Assembly: GCA_000990005.1 (NCBI GenBank)
Contig: LBPF01000006.1
Span: 1 to 33,614 of the forward strand
Origin: Candidatus Woesebacteria bacterium GW2011_GWB1_33_38
Lineage (GTDB): Bacteria; Patescibacteriota; Microgenomatia; UBA8517
Direction: 5' to 3'
DNA length: 33,614 nt
A program made the position numbers and the translations under genes. The notes under the pieces were generated by a model, which was not told the origin of the DNA, made no database searches, and saw nothing but the letters and a program-made list of their open reading frames with translations. Below, piece after piece: positions 30,026 to 33,614 of the stretch; the stretch's first letter is position 1, and each line of letters opens with the position of its first letter.

Positions 30026-31039
30026 ATGTCAATGGCTACTAAAAAAGCATTAATTACAGGGATTACTGGTCAGGATGGATCATATTTAGCTGAACTTTTA
30101 TTAAAGAAAAAATATGAAGTCTCAGGAATTGTTAGAAAGACTTCACATGAAGACTATGCCAATATAGGCCATATTCAAGATAACCTAAAACTTTATCAGG
30201 GAGATCTTCTTGATCCTGTATCACTTCGCGAAATTATTCAGAAAATTGGTCCTGACGAAGTTTATAATTTAGCTTCACAATCCCATCCTTCAGAAAGTTT
30301 TAAACAACCAATTCATACTGCTGAAATTACAGGTATTGGAGCACATAGAGTACTTGATGCAACTTTAGATGTCAATCCAAAGACAAAATTCTATCAAGCT
30401 AGTTCTTCGGAGATGTTTGGTTGGGTAAGGGAAATTCCGCAAACGGAAGAAACCCCCTTTAATCCTGCTAACCCATACGCAGCAGCCAAACTATATGCCT
30501 TTGCTATGACAAAAATATATAGAAAGAGTTACAACATGTTTGCAACCAATGGAATTTTATTTAACCATGAGTCACCCCGTAGGCATTTAGGTTTTGTTAC
30601 TCAAAAAGTAACTTATGCTGCAGCTTGTGCCAGACTAGGAATTAATAATTCTGATCATTTAAATGAGGAAGGGGAATTAGTTGTCAAAAATGGAAAAGTA
30701 TCTTTAGGAAATTTGGAAGCTAAAAGAGATTGGGGATACGCTGGAGATTTTGTAGAAGCAATGTGGTTAATGATGCAGGCCGATACTGCTGATGATTTTG
30801 TCGTGGCAACGGGGGAAACACACTCAATTCAGGAACTTTGTGAGGAGGCTTTTGGTTATGTCAATTTAAATTGGAAAGACCATGTAATTGTTGACAAGAG
30901 GTTTATTAGACCAACAGAAACAGGCCCATTGGTTGGAAATCCCGCAAAAGCTAAAAAAATATTAGGTTGGGAACCAAAAACAAAATTTAAAGAACTTGTG
31001 AAAATTATGGTTGATGCCCATCTTGCGAGATTAAAGTAA
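30026..31039 (+). CDS. gmd: GDP-mannose 4,6-dehydratase
   Basis: A 337-aa short-chain dehydrogenase of the extended type. NADP loop GITGQDGSYLAELL (about 13-26), the SSSEMFG active-site strand, catalytic Tyr-x3-Lys in NPYAAAKLYA and the GMD marker NHESPRR are all present. It converts GDP-D-mannose to GDP-4-keto-6-deoxy-D-mannose, the first step to fucose-, rhamnose- or perosamine-type sugars of surface glycans. The start may be ATG 30026 or 30032. It is followed after 6 nt by the PRPP-synthetase-like gene. Confidence 0.92.
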   Translation: MSMATKKALITGITGQDGSYLAELLLKKKYEVSGIVRKTSHEDYANIGHIQDNLKLYQGDLLDPVSLREIIQKIGPDEVYNLASQSHPSESFKQPIHTAEITGIGAHRVLDATLDVNPKTKFYQASSSEMFGWVREIPQTEETPFNPANPYAAAKLYAFAMTKIYRKSYNMFATNGILFNHESPRRHLGFVTQKVTYAAACARLGINNSDHLNEEGELVVKNGKVSLGNLEAKRDWGYAGDFVEAMWLMMQADTADDFVVATGETHSIQELCEEAFGYVNLNWKDHVIVDKRFIRPTETGPLVGNPAKAKKILGWEPKTKFKELVKIMVDAHLARLK

Positions 31040-31045
31040 AAATCT

Positions 31046-32488
31046 ATGGGAGTTCCAATTTTTGGAATAAATATCCCTGCCCCAAATGTCAAAATTGACA
31101 AATTTTTGTTGGAAAAGTATGCCGATCTTTATCGTGGAATTCGTGACAGAAAAGATACTGTTTCTTGGCGAACACTTATTGTTACTATACGTGAATTGCT
31201 TGGGGAAAAATATCCCGATTATAAAAAAGTAAGTCATAGGTTTCATATAAAGGGCAGAAAATTAATTCAATTATTAGTTAATAAAACATATTTAGAGCCT
31301 CTTATTCCTGAAATCGAGTATGCTGTGGGAATTCGTGGTTCTGTTGGCCGAGGTGGGAAGGATTTAGATTTGTTACTCCTAAGTGGGCGTCATTTTCCTG
31401 AAGCTATACTTTGGACTTTAGCGGATTATGCCAAGCATTTAGGAAAAAGTGTTGCAGTTATTAATCCTGTTGGTCATTATAGTGATGGTCAAACAAGAGT
31501 TATTGGGCCCTATAAGTATTTTCGAAAGATAAAAAACTTAATAATTTTGTCTTCCACCCAGTCAAAACTTGGTGGAAGCGTGTCGGTGCTTGCTAATGTT
31601 ATTAAACTTATCAGGAATAATGATTTAGCAAAAAGAACTGAAAAAGTAGAAATTGTAATTCCAATGTTTGGTGGGTCAAGAGGCCATAGATTCGGCCAAA
31701 GCCAGGAAGCAGGTTACGAAGTAATGGAAGCTGGGTTTAATGCACAAATGCTTTCACTTATTACTGAAGACATTTTAAAACGTCTTAAAAATGAGATTAA
31801 AAATTTGCCAATTGTCAGGTTTTCTTCAATTGATATTCATAATGATGAATATCCTAAAAATACATTTAATGAAGTTGGCTTGGAATTTTTTTCTATAAAT
31901 TCTTCTAGTGTTTTGGCGAAGGGTTTGGTTACAGTAGTTGTTGAAAAGAAAATTAAGGCACCCCTAAAATTAGTTGCTTGTGATAAAGGAGCAATTCCAA
32001 GAACACAGAAGTTAGCTAGTAATATTTTGTTTGCAGAAAAATCAATCTATAGCAGTATTCAGCTTATTTACATGGAAAAGAAAAGAATTTCAGCTGGAAT
32101 GGTAACAGATACTACTATTTCTAAAATAGAAGAATGGAAAAAAATTGACACAACTATTAAAGTCAGAAAAGTTAAAATACACCCAAAACCAGTTTTTAGA
32201 AGTGTGGTAATTGTTTATTCAGACGATATGATAGATACAGGTGGAACAGCAGAAAAAGATCTTAAATTTATATCTAATTTTTATCCCAATTGCATTTTAA
32301 AGATATTTGTAGCAACACACCCTGTTCTTTCAAAAGGTTTTAGTGCAATTAAAAGAATTGGAGCAGATGTTTATATTTTAGGAAACACATTAAATTGGGA
32401 CGGTTTAAGTGATATTAAGGGTGTAGAAATAGTTGACTTTGCCGAAGAAATTTATAATTTCATTAATCTTCCTCTAGAAGCTGATTAG
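31046..32488 (+). CDS. PRPP synthetase-like protein with an extra N-terminal domain
   Basis: A 480-aa protein. Residues about 165-480 align by motif with ribose-phosphate pyrophosphokinase: LIILSSTQSKLGGSVSVLA, IPMFGGSRGHRFGQ, SSIDIHNDEY, VACDKGAIPRTQKLA and the PRPP loop VYSDDMIDTGGTAEK (about 390-404). The histidine region is altered and the usual KRR catalytic flexible loop appears as KKRISAG, so activity may differ from true Prs. The first about 160 residues are not in normal Prs (about 315 aa); GIRGSVGRGGKDLDLLLL (95-112) resembles the GS...DxD signature of Pol-beta-type nucleotidyltransferases. It could supply PRPP or a modified sugar phosphate; co-transcribed with gmd. Confidence 0.75.
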   Translation: MGVPIFGINIPAPNVKIDKFLLEKYADLYRGIRDRKDTVSWRTLIVTIRELLGEKYPDYKKVSHRFHIKGRKLIQLLVNKTYLEPLIPEIEYAVGIRGSVGRGGKDLDLLLLSGRHFPEAILWTLADYAKHLGKSVAVINPVGHYSDGQTRVIGPYKYFRKIKNLIILSSTQSKLGGSVSVLANVIKLIRNNDLAKRTEKVEIVIPMFGGSRGHRFGQSQEAGYEVMEAGFNAQMLSLITEDILKRLKNEIKNLPIVRFSSIDIHNDEYPKNTFNEVGLEFFSINSSSVLAKGLVTVVVEKKIKAPLKLVACDKGAIPRTQKLASNILFAEKSIYSSIQLIYMEKKRISAGMVTDTTISKIEEWKKIDTTIKVRKVKIHPKPVFRSVVIVYSDDMIDTGGTAEKDLKFISNFYPNCILKIFVATHPVLSKGFSAIKRIGADVYILGNTLNWDGLSDIKGVEIVDFAEEIYNFINLPLEAD

Positions 32489-32501
32489 TTTACCTTCTTT
32501 G

Positions 32502-32572
32502 CAAGGGTGGAAAGAATCGAACTTTCGTTACCTGTTTTGGAGACAGGAGGCCTACCACTGACCGACACCCTT
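32502..32572 (-). tRNA. trnW: tRNA-Trp (anticodon CCA)
   Basis: A 71-nt cloverleaf: acceptor AAGGGTG/CACCCTT with discriminator G, D stem GGTC/GGCC, anticodon stem CCTGT/ACAGG with loop CTCCAAA (anticodon CCA), T stem GAAAG/CTTTC with loop TTCGATT. CCA is not encoded. The CCA anticodon reads only UGG, against UGA being Trp here. Confidence 0.95.
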
Positions 32573-32640
32573 TTGTGCGATATGGTAATTATACTTTATA
32601 TCTTGTAATTTTGGAAAAAAATGAGATAATTAAACTTATA

Positions 32641-32865
32641 ATGGATATACTTACATTTGATAGTGAAGCTTATTTGAGGTTACAACAGGAAGCAACCAGA
32701 AATAAAAAAAGAAAACCTAGTGGGGCAAGAATAACTGCAGGATCTGTGGAGGTTGACCTTCCTGACCCTAGATATGTAGTTCGTGCTAAAACAGGTGGAC
32801 AAGGCAGTTCAACTTTAGGATTTGCAAAGGGAGAAGTTTTTAGTCAAAATCTTGAGGATCAGTAA
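32641..32865 (+). CDS. small basic protein of unknown function, 74 aa
   Basis: A 74-residue protein with an acidic start, a basic middle (EATRNKKRKPSGARI) and a Gly/Ser-rich end. ATG 32641 is chosen over an upstream frame opening at 32575 because that lies in the tRNA-Trp leader; a GATAAT at 32625-32630 would give a leaderless message. It is inserted between tRNA-Trp and rpmG on the other strand. No family recognised. Confidence 0.5.
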   Translation: MDILTFDSEAYLRLQQEATRNKKRKPSGARITAGSVEVDLPDPRYVVRAKTGGQGSSTLGFAKGEVFSQNLEDQ

Positions 32866-32878
32866 TACTTCAATAAAC

Positions 32879-33097
32879 ATGACAGAAAATAAAACTACAA
32901 ATTTGTATCGTGGTGCAAAACGAACTAGGGAAGAATTGATTAATTTTTTAATGCAATTAGGCAGGCTTGGTCAACTACAAGGTAAAAGTACCGAGTGGAG
33001 AAACCTAGAGGATTATATTGTTGCTAATAATGAACCAGCTGATTGGTTGGCGGACGAGGAAATTGAGATAGATAGATTATTAAAAGAAGACTTATAA
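32879..33097 (+). CDS. small acidic protein of unknown function, 72 aa
   Basis: A 72-residue helical protein (TREELINFLMQLGRLGQLQG; EPADWLADEEIEIDRLLKED). It follows the previous small gene after 13 nt and is convergent with rpmG (2-nt gap). No family recognised. Confidence 0.55.
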   Translation: MTENKTTNLYRGAKRTREELINFLMQLGRLGQLQGKSTEWRNLEDYIVANNEPADWLADEEIEIDRLLKEDL

Positions 33098-33099
33098 AA

Positions 33100-33285
33100 C
33101 TACTTCAATTTGCTTGTTTCTTTGTGGTTAGTTACTTTTTTACAAGTCTGACAGTATTTTTTTAATTCAAGTTTTGGTTTGCCTTTTAAATCCATATTAA
33201 CTTTATTCCTATTAGTAATATAGTTTTGTGATTTGCAGGTTGTACAAATCATTCCTACTAATTCTCTTGCGCCCTTTTTTGCCAT
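33100..33285 (-). CDS. rpmG: ribosomal protein bL33
   Basis: A 61-aa bL33 with a complete zinc-ribbon pattern, CTTC near residue 14 and CQTC near residue 45 (zinc-binding form), and a basic C-terminus. It begins 29 nt after tRNA-Thr on the same strand and is probably co-transcribed with it. In many bacteria tRNA-Thr, rpmG, tRNA-Trp, secE and nusG stand together; here two small opposite-strand genes split rpmG from tRNA-Trp. Confidence 0.93.
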   Translation of the reverse strand: MAKKGARELVGMICTTCKSQNYITNRNKVNMDLKGKPKLELKKYCQTCKKVTNHKETSKLK

Positions 33286-33314
33286 GAGGGTATCTTAACA
33301 CAAAAAATCATCAG

Positions 33315-33387
33315 AGCCTAGAGCCAGGATTGAACTGGCGACCTTACCCTTACCATGGGCACGCTCTACCAACTGAGCTATCTAGGC
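33315..33387 (-). tRNA. trnT: tRNA-Thr (anticodon GGT)
   Basis: A 73-nt cloverleaf: acceptor GCCTAGA/TCTAGGC, D stem GCTC/GAGC, anticodon stem TGCCC/GGGTA with loop ATGGTAA (anticodon GGT), T stem GCCAG/CTGGC with loop TTCAATC, discriminator T. CCA is not encoded. Confidence 0.95.
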
Positions 33388-33400
33388 TTAAAGATATACT

Positions 33401-33614
33401 ATGAGTAAGCTTATTTCTTCTCTTTTGGTTTTTCTTCTTTCCTTTGTTTCAACAGGATCTAATCCTAATTCTATTCCTGTTTCTAACCAGACAACAATTA
33501 TTTTTACGGGGGATATAATGCTTGGAAGGTCTGTAATGGGTGCTGCCTTAGATAATAATGATCCGTTTTACCCTTTTCGAAAACTTAATAGTTTTTTATC
33601 ATCAGCAGACATCA
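33401..33614 (+). CDS. CapA-like protein, N-terminal part only
   Basis: The gene is open to the window edge (71 codons). An N-terminal hydrophobic signal (LISSLLVFLLSFVSTGSN) is followed by TTIIFTGDIMLGRSVMG, the first metal-binding strand of the CapA/PGA_cap metallophosphatase-like family associated with poly-gamma-glutamate or envelope functions. Its start lies 13 nt from the tRNA-Thr 5' end, so its promoter must overlap that tRNA gene. Confidence 0.8.
   Translation, partial: MSKLISSLLVFLLSFVSTGSNPNSIPVSNQTTIIFTGDIMLGRSVMGAALDNNDPFYPFRKLNSFLSSADI

Overview
The window is about 33.6 kb of AT-rich, densely packed bacterial DNA. It contains bacterial ribosomal and secretion genes (rplL, rplJ, rplA, rplK, nusG, secE, rpsU, rpmG), two tRNAs, many very small proteins of 55-110 residues and almost no intergenic space. 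Most genes that carry a recognisable promoter have the -10 box only 6-11 nt before the start codon, so their transcripts are probably leaderless. A few genes (rplL, rplJ, 18394, 23951) keep strong Shine-Dalgarno sites. Small genes, an array of RimK-like ATP-grasp proteins, a 7TM-transglutaminase-type membrane protein and Thr/Pro-rich Cys-rich surface proteins suggest a Candidate Phyla Radiation (Patescibacteria, perhaps Microgenomates-like) bacterium. That placement is an inference. The standard code is used: several genes end in TGA and the only tRNA-Trp has a CCA anticodon.

Layout. 1-5.9 kb: a possible gene relic, an AAA_14/DUF4143 ATPase, a Tat-type lipoprotein of unknown function, an ABC exporter with an in-frame palindromic insert, and a small basic protein with a G8 tract. 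6.0-10.3 kb: a second AAA_14/DUF4143 ATPase, an OmpR-type winged-helix regulator divergent from a four-gene small-protein operon (two members share a Cys pattern), and an AbiEi/AbiEii toxin-antitoxin pair. 10.4-15.8 kb: a 7TM membrane protein, an ATP-grasp/retropepsin-like fusion, another ATP-grasp, a methyltransferase, a decayed ATP-grasp pseudogene and a fourth ATP-grasp. 15.8-19.5 kb: small-protein genes around a P-loop/winged-helix regulator and its unknown partner, closed by a bidirectional terminator. 19.5-33.4 kb: the conserved block tRNA-Thr, rpmG, tRNA-Trp, rpsU, secE, nusG, rplK, rplA, rplJ, rplL on the minus strand, repeatedly interrupted by accessory cassettes: small genes, a PRPP-synthetase-like fusion, GDP-mannose 4,6-dehydratase, Fic, a third AAA_14/DUF4143 ATPase, a third winged-helix regulator and a second AbiE pair. 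The right edge cuts a CapA-like gene.

Two regulatory patterns recur. First, selfish or defence-type genes (three AAA_14/DUF4143 ATPases, two AbiE pairs, Fic) each have their own inverted repeat laid over the promoter, as expected for autorepression. The two AbiE operators share one 24-bp architecture that abuts the start codon. Second, three regulators with C-terminal OmpR-type winged helices sit next to tiny-protein genes. Promoters of three small-protein operons share a GTCAAG box 18-19 nt before the -10, and a separate CTCAA-n6-CTCAA box with 11-bp period occurs three times. Together these look like a family of one-component regulators controlling small-protein regulons of unknown purpose. 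This is the best candidate for an undescribed system here.
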